The position numbers and the translations under genes were made by a program. A stretch of 32,533 bases of DNA from positions 1 through 32,533 of the IMG/VR virus record IMGVR_UViG_3300009146_000010; one strand, given 5' to 3'. The notes beneath the pieces were generated by a model. It saw only the letters and a program-made list of their open reading frames with translations, searched no databases and was not told the DNA's origin. Source of the DNA: a virus. Positions 21,705 through 28,574 of this stretch are shown here, in pieces; position 1 is the first letter of the stretch; the number at the start of each line of letters is the position of its first letter.

Positions 21705-22969
21705 CAGATAAATCGGACCTCCGCGCCGCCCAGCATGAGCTCGGTGATGGCCCAGACGCGAGCGTCGAGTCGGTCTGGTGAGGGGTCGCCACTGTCGGGC
21801 ACCCAGGAGCAGAGTTGATCCTCGAGCGTGGGGAACGTGCCCACATGGTGGATTCTGCCCTGCTCGTCAAGCGCCGACACCGGCTCGGCCCGTAATTGCT
21901 TGCCGCGGCTGGCCGAGACCAGGCGCACCGGCACCTCGGGATCGATGGTGCGAATGGTGTAGTCGACCATGTCGCCGCCGAAGTTCTTTTCAGCGACGAT
22001 CCTATCCGCTTTCAGGTCGTGGTACAGCTGGACGGCTCGACGGGCCCAGCGCTCGGGCGCGAGGCGTTCTGATGCATCGCGCAGTACGTAGGCATGGCCG
22101 TCAGTGCCCTTGCCAGCGCACACGATTCCAACCTCAGCATGACCCTCAGTCGATCCGCCGGAGGGATCGACAGCAACGACCAGGCGCAGCAGGCCAGGAT
22201 GGTCTCGGACACGGTTTTCCTCGAGCTTATCGCGGGTCCACAACGCCCCTGGGACATCGGTCAGAATCTCCGCTGCCAGCTCCTGACGTCCGAGCCGGGT
22301 CCCCCCGTACTGCGTGTACAGCTCGGCCCGGACATCAGGGTGCAAGTGTGGGTTGTCGTCGGTGTGCGCGGTGGTGACGATCGACCGCGGATCGTTCATC
22401 AGCTCGATGAGTTTCGGCCTGGGCTTGGGTGTGGTGGTGATGACCACTCGAGGGCGTGTGCCGAGTCTGAGACCGAGCCGCATCATGTCCCAGCAGGCCT
22501 TGGCCTGGCGCCATGCCGCAAATTCGTCGCACCAGACCAGGTGGTGCTGCGGGCCGCGTAATCGCTCGGCGTCGTCGGGGTTATAAGCGCCAAACAACTG
22601 CGCTTTGGAACCGTTGGGCCACACCAGCTCGCCCCACGATCGGTTGAAGCGCACGCTGCGATTGGCCGCCAGTAAGCCGGTTTCACCCTCCACACACACC
22701 GAGCGGGCATCGCCGGTCGTGGGCGCGATCACGGCGATACGGACGCCCGGATGCGCTCGAGCATAGCCGTCGACGAAGTGCGCGCCGGCGTCGGTCTTGC
22801 CGGTGCCGCGGCCGGCGATGAGCAGCCAGTACAGCCAGTCGGCATCTTCATCGGGCGGGGTCTGGTAGGGCAGGGGCTTCCACGTCGACGACGTGTCCGC
22901 CGGCAGACTCGAGGGCTTCGAGAATACGAACCGCCTTGTCCATGTAGACGCCGCTAAGGACAGCGACAT
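21704..22969 (-). CDS. Terminase large subunit
   Basis: 421 aa from ATG 22969. Walker A AGRGTGKT at 52-59, Walker B LVWCDEFA at 144-151, then the RNase-H-fold nuclease residues D268 (VVAVDPSGG), E327 (IVAEKNFGGDM) and a C-terminal acidic residue in PDRLDARVW. It pumps DNA into the prohead and cuts it. No conventional start lies between the TerS stop and the Walker A, so the nearest usable start (ATG 22969, AGGA eight bases upstream) overlaps TerS by 122 bp. This start is the least certain part. Confidence 0.9.
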   Translation of the reverse strand: MSLSLAASTWTRRFVFSKPSSLPADTSSTWKPLPYQTPPDEDADWLYWLLIAGRGTGKTDAGAHFVDGYARAHPGVRIAVIAPTTGDARSVCVEGETGLLAANRSVRFNRSWGELVWPNGSKAQLFGAYNPDDAERLRGPQHHLVWCDEFAAWRQAKACWDMMRLGLRLGTRPRVVITTTPKPRPKLIELMNDPRSIVTTAHTDDNPHLHPDVRAELYTQYGGTRLGRQELAAEILTDVPGALWTRDKLEENRVRDHPGLLRLVVAVDPSGGSTEGHAEVGIVCAGKGTDGHAYVLRDASERLAPERWARRAVQLYHDLKADRIVAEKNFGGDMVDYTIRTIDPEVPVRLVSASRGKQLRAEPVSALDEQGRIHHVGTFPTLEDQLCSWVPDSGDPSPDRLDARVWAITELMLGGAEVRFI

Positions 22970-23249
22970 CTGCGGCGTCCTGTCGGTTGAACCAGTCCTC
23001 GTCGCGGGCTCGTTCCGCGAGAACCGAAACCGTGGTGAGGAGGTTGTTGAGGACATCGCCTACGAGCAGCCCGATCTCGTCGGCTTTTTGTTGTGTGACA
23101 GGTGCCGGTCGGATGCCGGACTTGTCGCGCCAGTTGATGACGGCTGCTCGAGAGACGTTGTAATCGCGAGCGACTGAGGAGACCGATTGGCCGGCCAGGA
23201 GCGCGGCGAGGACCGCGGCACGCTTCTGGTCATCGTACGGCTGGCCCAT
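22848..23249 (-). CDS. Terminase small subunit
   Basis: 133 aa, ATG 23249. The N-terminal helix-turn-helix (SVSSVARDYNVSRAAVINWR, about 23-42) binds the packaging site, and the C-terminal helices would form the oligomer ring. The frame is directly upstream of TerL and overlaps it. The cos or pac site should lie near or inside this gene; no obvious cohesive-end sequence could be recognised by eye. Confidence 0.8.
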   Translation of the reverse strand: MGQPYDDQKRAAVLAALLAGQSVSSVARDYNVSRAAVINWRDKSGIRPAPVTQQKADEIGLLVGDVLNNLLTTVSVLAERARDEDWFNRQDAADVAVLSGVYMDKAVRILEALESAGGHVVDVEAPALPDPAR

Positions 23250-23406
23250 GTTTCACGCCGTGTTTCACGGGGATAATAGCCGCCCGGTCCGGTCGCAACG
23301 GCGGCGCCTTGCCGGTGAGCTGGCACTGGATGCAGAAGTCGTCGCGCGGCTCGGCATCGCTTGGGCAATCGGCAGTTTTGCACGGGCGTGGGATGGGTTG
23401 CTTCAT
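23230..23406 (-). CDS. Small Cys-rich protein before TerS
   Basis: 58 aa from ATG 23406 (ATGA overlap). A C-x4-C...C-x2-C arrangement (CKTADCPSDAEPRDDFCIQC) suggests a zinc knuckle. The end reads PVKHGVKHGPAVR, from a direct repeat in the DNA (GTGAAACA twice) across the TerS start. It could be an HNH-type remnant or a packaging accessory, but no catalytic motif is present. Confidence 0.55.
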   Translation of the reverse strand: MKQPIPRPCKTADCPSDAEPRDDFCIQCQLTGKAPPLRPDRAAIIPVKHGVKHGPAVR

Positions 23407-24074
23407 GGTGTGCCGTTCTGGCGTGCAGCAATGGCCAGATCGATGAGATCCTGAGCGTTGAGCAGGTCGACACGTCGCTGAGCGCGTTGTGCGGCGAAGA
23501 GCGCTGCGCCATGACATTCGCCACAGAGCGGGAGTTTTCGGCGACGCTCGGCCGCCTTGAGCTGAGCGCCGCAGGCGCCGCAGGCATTCGCACAATTGGA
23601 TGGTTGACCAGAATCCCTCGCGCCCGCGGGCGCACGCGCGCGCACGCGCGCCGGGGACGGAGTCACCCCAATACCGGAAGGTCCTGAAGATCCTGAAGGA
23701 ATAGTTAAAGTACCGGCATTGCTAGGCATGTCCTTGGTCCGGCCTGAGCCGGACCTGGGTGGTAGTTCGCTCGCCGCTTCTCGCGGATGTGGGTTCTGGT
23801 GCTTATCCCAGTGGATCACCTGGATCACGCGCTGCTCGTCTGCGACATAGCGCACCACGAAGCCTGCATCGGCGAGCTGCTGCAACGCCTGGTCGGGGTC
23901 CATGTCGTCGTATGGCATGACGTCGGCCTTGATCTTCCGCGGACGATCCAGCAGCCTGCCGTCGCGATCGGCAATCGTCCACAGTCCAGCGAAGAGCAGG
24001 CGTGTCGCCATTGGCAAACCCGCCAGGGCGTCATTCGTGAAAAAGCCAGGCTTGATCGTCCGCGCTCGAGGCAT
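23403..24074 (-). CDS. Replication organizer-like protein with zinc ribbon
   Basis: 223 aa. Residues 1-98 form the winged-helix domain usual at the N-terminus of phage replisome-organizer proteins (IKPGFFTNDALAGLPMATRL, then RKIKADVMPYDDMDPDQAL and VIQVIHWDKHQNPHP). A low-complexity linker (about 105-160) leads to a four-Cys ribbon, CANACGAC and CGEC. It likely binds the origin and recruits host helicase, since no phage helicase or polymerase is visible. ATG 24074 follows the VRR-NUC gene closely. Confidence 0.7.
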   Translation of the reverse strand: MPRARTIKPGFFTNDALAGLPMATRLLFAGLWTIADRDGRLLDRPRKIKADVMPYDDMDPDQALQQLADAGFVVRYVADEQRVIQVIHWDKHQNPHPREAASELPPRSGSGRTKDMPSNAGTLTIPSGSSGPSGIGVTPSPARVRARAPAGARDSGQPSNCANACGACGAQLKAAERRRKLPLCGECHGAALFAAQRAQRRVDLLNAQDLIDLAIAARQNGTP

Positions 24075-24078
24075 CGGG

Positions 24079-24516
24079 CTATTGACTCCGGATCAATGCA
24101 GAGCGCAGGCGTTCGACCGTTTGTTGATTCGCCAGTGAGTGCCGCTCGTCGGTGCTCTGGCTGAGTCGGCGAAAGGTTTCACGAATCGTGTGCTCATCGA
24201 TCGGGCGCCAGACACCGACGTTGGCACCGGCGCACTCGAGCAGCTCGTGCCAACGTTTCTGGTGTGGGGTGACGCGTGTCTCCTGCCCCTTGAGCTCGCG
24301 GAACAGGATGCCACCGGGGCCGACGAAGCACCAGTCCGGCCAGCCGTGCGCGTCGCTGTGGCCATGCATGCGCTGGGTGTGGACACCTGCGACGCTGGCT
24401 TCTGACAGTCGGACGTGGAACCCGCAAATGCCGTGACGTGCCGCCTCGCGCATGACCCACCGTTCGAAGTTCGCCTCCGACATGTGCCGCAGCAGGAATG
24501 AGCGTGCGTCGGTCAC
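24079..24516 (-). CDS. VRR-NUC domain nuclease
   Basis: 145 aa from GTG 24516 (GTGA overlap, AAGGA eight bases upstream; ATG 24483 is the alternative). The PD-(D/E)XK core is readable: GWPDWCFVGPGGILFRELKG with D61, then E74 and K76, and TPHQKRWHELLECAGANVGV. VRR-NUC proteins are structure-specific nucleases, often of phage recombination or Holliday-junction type. Two genes from a RecT-like annealase, it may resolve replication intermediates. Confidence 0.82.
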   Translation of the reverse strand: MTDARSFLLRHMSEANFERWVMREAARHGICGFHVRLSEASVAGVHTQRMHGHSDAHGWPDWCFVGPGGILFRELKGQETRVTPHQKRWHELLECAGANVGVWRPIDEHTIRETFRRLSQSTDERHSLANQQTVERLRSALIRSQ

Positions 24517-24866
24517 CACAACGTTCCTTGACGACGCGGCAATTGCGGACCAAACCCAAGACGCCGCTCGAGGCGACCGTGCATGGTGTCCACTTGTGAT
24601 CGAAGCGAATGGGTTAGGGCCGCCCCGTCCTCGAGATACTCGCACACGAAATACCCATCCGTGCCGCCCAACAAGAAGTCCACGCCATCGATGTCCGACA
24701 CAATCTGCCGCACCGTCCGACCAGGTACACCCGTCGCCAGGTGGATCTCCTCGACGGTCAGCGGCGCATCGCGCGTCGTTCCGAGCAACATCGCCCTGAC
24801 CAATGTAAGTTCGCGTACGTCATACGTCCGGCCGCCACTTCCGTGGATACCCTGCGCTTGGGTCAC
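24513..24866 (-). CDS. Winged-helix DNA-binding hypothetical protein
   Basis: 117 aa, GTG 24866 (GTGA overlap). LTVEEIHLATGVPGRTVRQI (about 36-55) is a helix-turn-helix, followed by a beta wing (VDFLLGGTDGYFVCEYLED). The C-terminal part is basic. It may regulate the recombination genes or assist the nuclease downstream. No family is recognised beyond the wHTH fold. Confidence 0.62.
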   Translation of the reverse strand: MTQAQGIHGSGGRTYDVRELTLVRAMLLGTTRDAPLTVEEIHLATGVPGRTVRQIVSDIDGVDFLLGGTDGYFVCEYLEDGAALTHSLRSQVDTMHGRLERRLGFGPQLPRRQGTLW

Positions 24867-25075
24867 CGCTTGCGCCCATTCTTGAGCGGGATCTTGTACT
24901 CGTCCGGCAGCAGTAGCAAATCAAGCGTCTCACGCGAGATAGCCGCCACGTCCACCACCTCGATCACACCCGGTAGCGCCATGATGTTGCACTGCATGCC
25001 GATCAGCCTCGAGCGGTCGAATCCAGGCTCGACCATCACCAGATAGGCGCGCCCCAACTCAGGCAACGGCTGCAT
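24863..25075 (-). CDS. Small hypothetical protein
   Basis: 70 aa from ATG 25075, with AGGAT ten bases upstream. In-frame starts also exist at 25087 and 25099, overlapping RecT more deeply. Alpha/beta with IMALPGVIEVVDVAAISRET in the middle. Position between recT-like and wHTH genes suggests a recombination accessory role, which is inference. Confidence 0.55.
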   Translation of the reverse strand: MQPLPELGRAYLVMVEPGFDRSRLIGMQCNIMALPGVIEVVDVAAISRETLDLLLLPDEYKIPLKNGRKR

Positions 25076-25847
25076 TACGTTCGGCATCCTGCTGCGCAAG
25101 CATCTTCTCGCGCGCCTGGATATTCAGCAGTACCTGAGCGCCATGTGCCTTGAGATCGCGGCGATCGATCGGCAATACGACCTGTTGCGGATTGAGCCCC
25201 AAGCTCTGTGCCTTCGCCAACACTTTCAGCCAGTTCTGCCAGATCTTTTCGTCGGCGTTCCGCAGCCAGTCCCGCTCATCCTCGTTCGTGTCAGGTGAGT
25301 CGACCACGGTAATCTCGCCCGTTTCGATATCCGTCGTGGTCACGGCGTCAGACACGCCATCGTGCAATTCCTCGACGCTGTAGATCGCGCCGTTGAAGAC
25401 CGATGGACAATACGCGCGCGCGCCCTGGCTCATAGCTCGAGCCCAGAGCATTGACTTGGGGAAACTTTCCCAATTGAACTTCTTGTTCAACTTGGCGCGC
25501 TCGGCATCCTTCATCGTGAACTCGGCAGGCGGCCCAAGGCTTTCGCCGCGTTCGAAGAATTCGATACGGCAGAGCTGGTCGGTCCATTCGCGAACGCGAT
25601 ACGAGAAGATGCCGCTTTTCTGCACGGCTGAGGCGATAAGCTGCGCTGACATGGAAGGCTTGCCTTCGACCACGTAGACACCCATCATGCTGGCGATCGG
25701 GCCGAAGCCCATTTCGCCGCCGTAGAGCATTTTCACGATGGCCTGGGCCTGGTCTTTCGTGTCTTTGAAGAAGCCGCTCTTGACCAGGATGTCGCCCAAT
25801 CGCTCGGTGTCGATGGGCGTCGGTTGATAACGCACGATATCGGTCAT
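25059..25847 (-). CDS. RecT-like single-strand annealing protein
   Basis: 262 aa. The core (about 21-165) reads KDQAQAIVKMLYGGEMGFGP, IASMMGVYVVEGKPSMSAQL, CRIEFFERGE and SMLWARAMSQGARAYCP, the pattern I recognise as the phage RecT-type recombinase family. ATG 25847 has GGAGG five bases upstream, in the tail of the tiny membrane gene. It would anneal ssDNA during replication and recombination. No separate RecE/exonuclease is evident; the VRR-NUC gene is the only nuclease partner nearby. Confidence 0.75.
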   Translation of the reverse strand: MTDIVRYQPTPIDTERLGDILVKSGFFKDTKDQAQAIVKMLYGGEMGFGPIASMMGVYVVEGKPSMSAQLIASAVQKSGIFSYRVREWTDQLCRIEFFERGESLGPPAEFTMKDAERAKLNKKFNWESFPKSMLWARAMSQGARAYCPSVFNGAIYSVEELHDGVSDAVTTTDIETGEITVVDSPDTNEDERDWLRNADEKIWQNWLKVLAKAQSLGLNPQQVVLPIDRRDLKAHGAQVLLNIQAREKMLAQQDAERNAAVA

Positions 25848-25970
25848 CTATCCTCCCTGGAGAAACACGCACGCCGCGGCGCCCAGCACCGCGATGATGG
25901 CGACGAGCAGCAGCACGTCGATCGGTGGCCCACGCCGCGGCCGCTTTGGGAAAGAGTCGTCGGGCCACAT
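25848..25970 (-). CDS. Tiny single-TM protein
   Basis: 40 aa read directly: ATG 25970, TAG 25848-25850. Basic cytoplasmic N-terminus (PKRPRRGPPID) then one membrane helix (VLLLVAIIAVLGAAACVFL). Its start touches the previous stop (TAAATG) and its last codons carry the RecT ribosome site, so it is part of the operon. Function unknown; perhaps linked to the membrane-anchored Rpf-like enzyme. Confidence 0.58.
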   Translation of the reverse strand: MWPDDSFPKRPRRGPPIDVLLLVAIIAVLGAAACVFLQGG

Positions 25971-26051
25971 TTAGACCAGCCCAAACGCCCGCAGGACGAT
26001 CAGCAGGATCACGATCACCACGATCAGGCTCAGGATCGAATACGCGCTCAT
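25971..26051 (-). CDS. 26-residue single-TM peptide
   Basis: From ATG 26051 (ATGA overlap with the muralytic gene): MSAYSILSLIVVIVILLIVL plus six residues. It is essentially one membrane helix, at the lower limit for a gene. Support comes from the overlapping start, the perfect spacing to the next gene, and the strongly hydrophobic composition. A small membrane regulator of the neighbouring enzyme is one idea. Confidence 0.5.
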   Translation of the reverse strand: MSAYSILSLIVVIVILLIVLRAFGLV

Positions 26052-26521
26052 CGCAAACCGAGTCGCCGTGAACAAACCGGCCACGGCTGGAAGCCGCGCG
26101 CGGCTCGGAGCTTCTCGGCGATCGCGATCTGCTGCGCCGGCGTGGCCAGGTGGGCGCTCGAGGCATAAGCCCGGCCGCCGTACGCGGCCCACGTCTGCTG
26201 GTCAAACTGCAACCCGCCTCGGTAGGTGCCGCCTCGGCTGACGGCCGACCAGTTGCCCGTCGATTCGCACTGCGCGAGTCGCGACCACACGCTTGCCAGC
26301 GGTGGCTGCGGCGGCACGAGCTCGCCGGTGCGGATGAGATAGCGGCGCGCGTCAGTTTCACCGACCGTGACCACCGCGCCCTCGAGCGCCACGACATCGA
26401 CGCCGGCTTCCGCGGCCAGGGCGACCAACTCCTCAGTCGGCTCGGCGCTGATATCCATCGCGGCGCCGACCAGCAGCCCGAGCAGGACGCCGAGCAGCAT
26501 GATGATGACGTGGCGCCACAT
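26048..26521 (-). CDS. Membrane-anchored Rpf-like transglycosylase
   Basis: 157 aa from ATG 26521 (TGATG overlap). An N-terminal membrane anchor (about 5-21) precedes a segment of about 45 residues, then the transglycosylase-like domain: SVWSRLAQCESTGNWSAVSR with catalytic Glu86, TYRGGLQFDQQTWAAYGG and C150 pairing with C85. This is the resuscitation-promoting-factor fold, which cuts the glycan backbone of peptidoglycan and is typical of Actinobacteria and some Chloroflexota. It lies in the early gene block, far from the lysis genes. Confidence 0.83.
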   Translation of the reverse strand: MWRHVIIMLLGVLLGLLVGAAMDISAEPTEELVALAAEAGVDVVALEGAVVTVGETDARRYLIRTGELVPPQPPLASVWSRLAQCESTGNWSAVSRGGTYRGGLQFDQQTWAAYGGRAYASSAHLATPAQQIAIAEKLRAARGFQPWPVCSRRLGLR

Positions 26522-26844
26522 CAAAACGGCAAGGCCTCCTGTTCGTCGTCCAGGTGGCGGATGGCGCGCTCTTCGGCATCGGCGTTGGACAAGGCCCAGC
26601 GCTCGGCGTCCTGGTCGAGCTGGTCGCGCTCGCGCGCGATGAGGTGTCGGTTGAGCGCCTCGAGCAGATCCTCGATGGTCGGCTTCAGCCCAGCCCAGGT
26701 CGCCGAGCGCACCAGCATGGCGCGGCCGCCGGCCTCATAGCCCGCCGACCAGGCAGCCAGCGGATCGTCGGCCGAGTTCGGGTTGTAGTGCCGCCAGACG
26801 TAGTACGCCTTGGCCGCGTCGCGCGCCTTCGGCGCCAGTGACAC
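26521..26844 (-). CDS. Hypothetical helical protein
   Basis: 107 aa, GTG 26844 with no clear ribosome site. Mostly helical: AAKAYYVWRHYNPNSADDPL, then a basic/acidic coiled segment (EALNRHLIARERDQLDQDAE). No enzymatic motif. It follows the excisionase-like gene by seven bases. Function unknown. Confidence 0.52.
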   Translation of the reverse strand: MSLAPKARDAAKAYYVWRHYNPNSADDPLAAWSAGYEAGGRAMLVRSATWAGLKPTIEDLLEALNRHLIARERDQLDQDAERWALSNADAEERAIRHLDDEQEALPF

Positions 26845-26851
26845 GCGCGGA

Positions 26852-27115
26852 TCAGCCGTGGCGACGCAGCATGCGCAAGCGGGCTTCGTCGAGGGCGCGG
26901 TTCAGCACACGGTCGGGCTGACTGTCGACCACGCCGCCGCGGGCGAGCTGCTCCACCTGTTCGTCGAACGTCACGCGATGCACCCGCCACGTCTTGCCGA
27001 TGAGAAAGGCGCCGGGGAAACGCCCCTGGCGCGCCAGCTCGCGGCCGGTGGTGAGGCCGATACCGAAGCGCTTGCACGCCTGCGGCAAGGTCATGGTGAT
27101 CGACTCTTCACTCAT
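26852..27115 (-). CDS. Excisionase/AlpA-like HTH protein
   Basis: 87 aa. TLPQACKRFGIGLTTGRELA at 9-28 followed by GRFPGAFLIGKTWRVHRVTF is the MerR-like winged-helix of excisionase-family DNA-binding proteins. ATG 27115 overlaps the preceding RHH gene's stop (ATGA). It could act as Xis with the tyrosine integrase, or regulate the early operon. The integrase is about 1.7 kb away on the other strand. Confidence 0.72.
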   Translation of the reverse strand: MSEESITMTLPQACKRFGIGLTTGRELARQGRFPGAFLIGKTWRVHRVTFDEQVEQLARGGVVDSQPDRVLNRALDEARLRMLRRHG

Positions 27116-27276
27116 CGCGAGCGCACCTCCTCGGCCTCGAGCAATTCGGCATACTGGCGCTCGATCTCGGCCTCGACGATCCTGGCGAGGACGTAGCCGT
27201 CCGACAGATCGCGGCGCTTGGCGACGACCCTCAGCTTTGCGTCGAGGTCATCCGGGAGATCGATTCTGCGGATCAC
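27112..27276 (-). CDS. Ribbon-helix-helix protein
   Basis: 54 aa read directly: GTG 27276 (GGGG close upstream), stop 27112-27114. IRRIDLPDDLDAKLRVVAKR and GYVLARIVEAEIERQYAEL give the beta-strand plus two helices of the Arc/CopG fold, here without a toxin gene beside it. It likely represses its own operon, perhaps at the inverted repeat 38 bp upstream. Its stop overlaps the next start. Confidence 0.66.
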   Translation of the reverse strand: MIRRIDLPDDLDAKLRVVAKRRDLSDGYVLARIVEAEIERQYAELLEAEEVRSR

Positions 27277-27313
27277 ATCCCCAGTGTGCCCGCTACGGGA
27301 CCGCAGAACCGTC

Positions 27314-27350
27314 AGCGTTTTGATGCGCGCCCGCGCTTGCGCAAAACGCT
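27314..27350. promoter_or_regulatory. 9-bp inverted repeat, operator or hairpin
   Basis: AGCGTTTTG and CAAAACGCT are perfect inverted arms around 19 bases that hold further GC-rich self-complementarity. It lies in the 73-bp spacer between the 195-aa gene (whose stop codon touches the right arm) and the RHH gene. No U-run follows on either strand, so an operator for the RHH protein or an attenuating hairpin is more likely than a terminator. Confidence 0.5.
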
Positions 27351-27937
27351 CAGAAGTCGTTGAGCATTCGCCTGAACTCGCCCAGCTCGCCCACCTTCAA
27401 CAGCACGCAGACCACTTTGACGGCCAGTGTCGCGGGCAGCAGCGACAGCAGCCCGTGTTTGTTGCGGAACGGCTCGGCCAGTCGCTTGAGGATCACGGCT
27501 GGGCGGTCGCCCGGCTTCAGGTAGCCGTGTTTTCTCAGGCGTTTGACGACGGTGTTGGCGCTGATGTGCAGCGGCATCGACTTGCCCACAGTGTGCGCGT
27601 TGATGGGCAGGTACTCGCGCGCACAGGTCGCGAACGCGACGTTCAGATCGCGTTCGAACTCGTCGCGATCAGCGTAATACTCGGGCGGGCGCTTCTCGGC
27701 CTGCTGCTGGATCTCGTCGAGCTGGCGGCGTACGCCCACGATCTCCTCGTGCATGGCGTCCATGCGTGCGCACAAGCGCCGCAGGACGCCCCAGATTCTG
27801 AGCGGTGAACGCTCATCATTGTCCTCGACATAGACCAGCCAGTCGCGTGGTGTGCGGTCTTCCACGATCACGGTGCGCCCCCGCGTGCGGAACGATCCCT
27901 CGGTGAAGCTCGCCTCGCGGGGCAGGCAACTGCTCAC
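27350..27937 (-). CDS. HTH-containing protein, first gene of minus-strand block
   Basis: 195 aa from GTG 27937. An internal GTG at 27871 with GGGGG upstream is an alternative start. The middle is a coiled coil (RRQLDEIQQQAEKRPPEYY). The C-terminal part has a possible helix-turn-helix (ISANTVVKRLRKHGYLKPGD). It is the first gene of the leftward unit, opposite the Arc-type RHH gene, so a regulatory or replication-initiation role is attractive. No family is recognised. Confidence 0.6.
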   Translation of the reverse strand: MSSCLPREASFTEGSFRTRGRTVIVEDRTPRDWLVYVEDNDERSPLRIWGVLRRLCARMDAMHEEIVGVRRQLDEIQQQAEKRPPEYYADRDEFERDLNVAFATCAREYLPINAHTVGKSMPLHISANTVVKRLRKHGYLKPGDRPAVILKRLAEPFRNKHGLLSLLPATLAVKVVCVLLKVGELGEFRRMLNDF

Positions 27938-28011
27938 GCAGGATCGAATTCGGATTCCATGAGAGATCGGATTGAGCGGGTTACGGTCCTCCCGGCAGTG
28001 GTCGCAGCCGA

Positions 28012-28023
28012 AACGTTAACGTT
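28012..28023. promoter_or_regulatory. 12-bp perfect palindrome AACGTTAACGTT
   Basis: A perfect palindrome in the 231-bp divergent spacer between the leftward gene at 27937 and the rightward RHH gene at 28169. Symmetric sites of this length in such spacers commonly bind dimeric repressors. No clear -10/-35 pair could be set around it with confidence. Confidence 0.45.
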
Positions 28024-28105
28024 CTATCCCGCCTGCGCATAGTCGAACGCTCAAAAGACTCAGCATACGGATGCGTGTCTCAGCCGCTACTCAGGCGCCG
28101 GCGGG

Positions 28106-28156
28106 TGTACACCGACCCGGTATACAAGTATCGTTCCGGTACCACACTGGTATCGG
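28106..28156. promoter_or_regulatory. Candidate RHH operator cluster
   Basis: TGTACACCG and CGGTATACA form an imperfect inverted repeat (8 of 9) with a three-base spacer at 28106-28126. Two more GGTA-containing boxes follow, CCGGTACC at 28136 and TGGTATCGG at 28148. The array ends 12 bp before the RHH gene's ATG, overlapping where its promoter must be. Ribbon-helix-helix repressors usually bind such short tandem or inverted boxes, so autoregulation is likely. Confidence 0.45.
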
Positions 28157-28168
28157 GGAGATATATAA

Positions 28169-28330
28169 ATGTCTGGCGTGCCGCCAACACCGCAGTTTCC
28201 TATCCGCATGCCCGTCGATCTGCGAGCCGAGCTGGAGGCGATTGCAAAGGCCGAGAATCGATCGCTGTCGAACCTGGTGGTGACCGCGCTGCGAGAGTGG
28301 CTGGCCGAGCGGAAGCGCCGGCAACCCTGA
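28169..28330 (+). CDS. Arc/CopG-type RHH regulator
   Basis: 53 aa read directly: ATG 28169 with GGGGAG nine bases upstream, stop 28328-28330. PQFPIRMPVDLRAELEAIAK and NRSLSNLVVTALREWLAERK are textbook ribbon-helix-helix: a short beta strand for the DNA major groove and two helices for the dimer. First gene of the rightward unit and just beside a palindromic array, so the best candidate for the lysogeny switch. No CI/Cro-type HTH repressor is seen elsewhere in the window. Confidence 0.78.
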   Translation: MSGVPPTPQFPIRMPVDLRAELEAIAKAENRSLSNLVVTALREWLAERKRRQP

Positions 28331-28332
28331 GC

Positions 28333-28503
28333 GTGGCGGACGACATCAGCGGAAGGCTCGAGCGGCGACTGGATCGGATCGAACAGCGCCTGGACCGCTA
28401 CGAAAGCCGCCTGGACCGGCTGGAGACGAACGTCGAGCGGCTGCTGGAATCGGCCGCCACGCTGCTGGATCGGCTCGAGCGGATCCAGAAGATTCTGGAC
28501 TGA
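28333..28503 (+). CDS. Short coiled-coil partner of RHH gene
   Basis: 56 aa from GTG 28333, two bases after the RHH stop. Nearly the entire chain is a leucine-zipper-like coiled coil (RRLDRIEQRLDRYESRLDRL, then ETNVERLLESAATLLDRLER). It is followed by a strong terminator, so the two genes form a bicistron. It might tether or antagonise the RHH regulator; no relative is recognised. Confidence 0.62.
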   Translation: MADDISGRLERRLDRIEQRLDRYESRLDRLETNVERLLESAATLLDRLERIQKILD

Positions 28504-28517
28504 CCTCGATGTTAGGG

Positions 28518-28545
28518 CGACGGTTTTTCACACCGTCGGCTTTTT
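28518..28545 (+). terminator. Rho-independent terminator
   Basis: CGACGGT and ACCGTCG pair perfectly over a seven-base loop, followed by GC then TTTTT. It ends the RHH/coiled-coil bicistron 15 bp after the stop and insulates the attP-integrase region. Confidence 0.85.
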
Positions 28546-28547
28546 GA

Positions 28548-28567
28548 TGGCTACACCACTGTAGCCA
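28548..28567. repeat. 7-bp inverted repeat in attP region
   Basis: TGGCTAC and GTAGCCA are perfect arms around ACCACT, immediately right of the terminator and left of the tRNA fragment. It may be an arm-type or accessory protein site. A structural role in RNA is unlikely since it lies past the terminator. Confidence 0.4.
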
Positions 28568-28574
28568 GATTGGA

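Noticed and set aside
23230-23275. Direct repeat GTGAAACA before TerS as a packaging site
   Set aside because: Only two copies and within coding sequence; insufficient to claim pac or cos.
23625-23660. Alternating GCGCGCAC tract as a regulatory or Z-DNA element
   Set aside because: Lies in the low-complexity linker of the replication organizer-like gene and is explained by Ala/Arg codons.
27218-27808. 196-codon plus-strand open frame
   Set aside because: Antisense to the 195-aa and RHH genes; overlaps both well-supported frames.
27934-27960. 8-codon leader frame (MESEFDPA) ending in GTGA at the 195-aa gene
   Set aside because: No ribosome site; such a short frame arises easily by chance.
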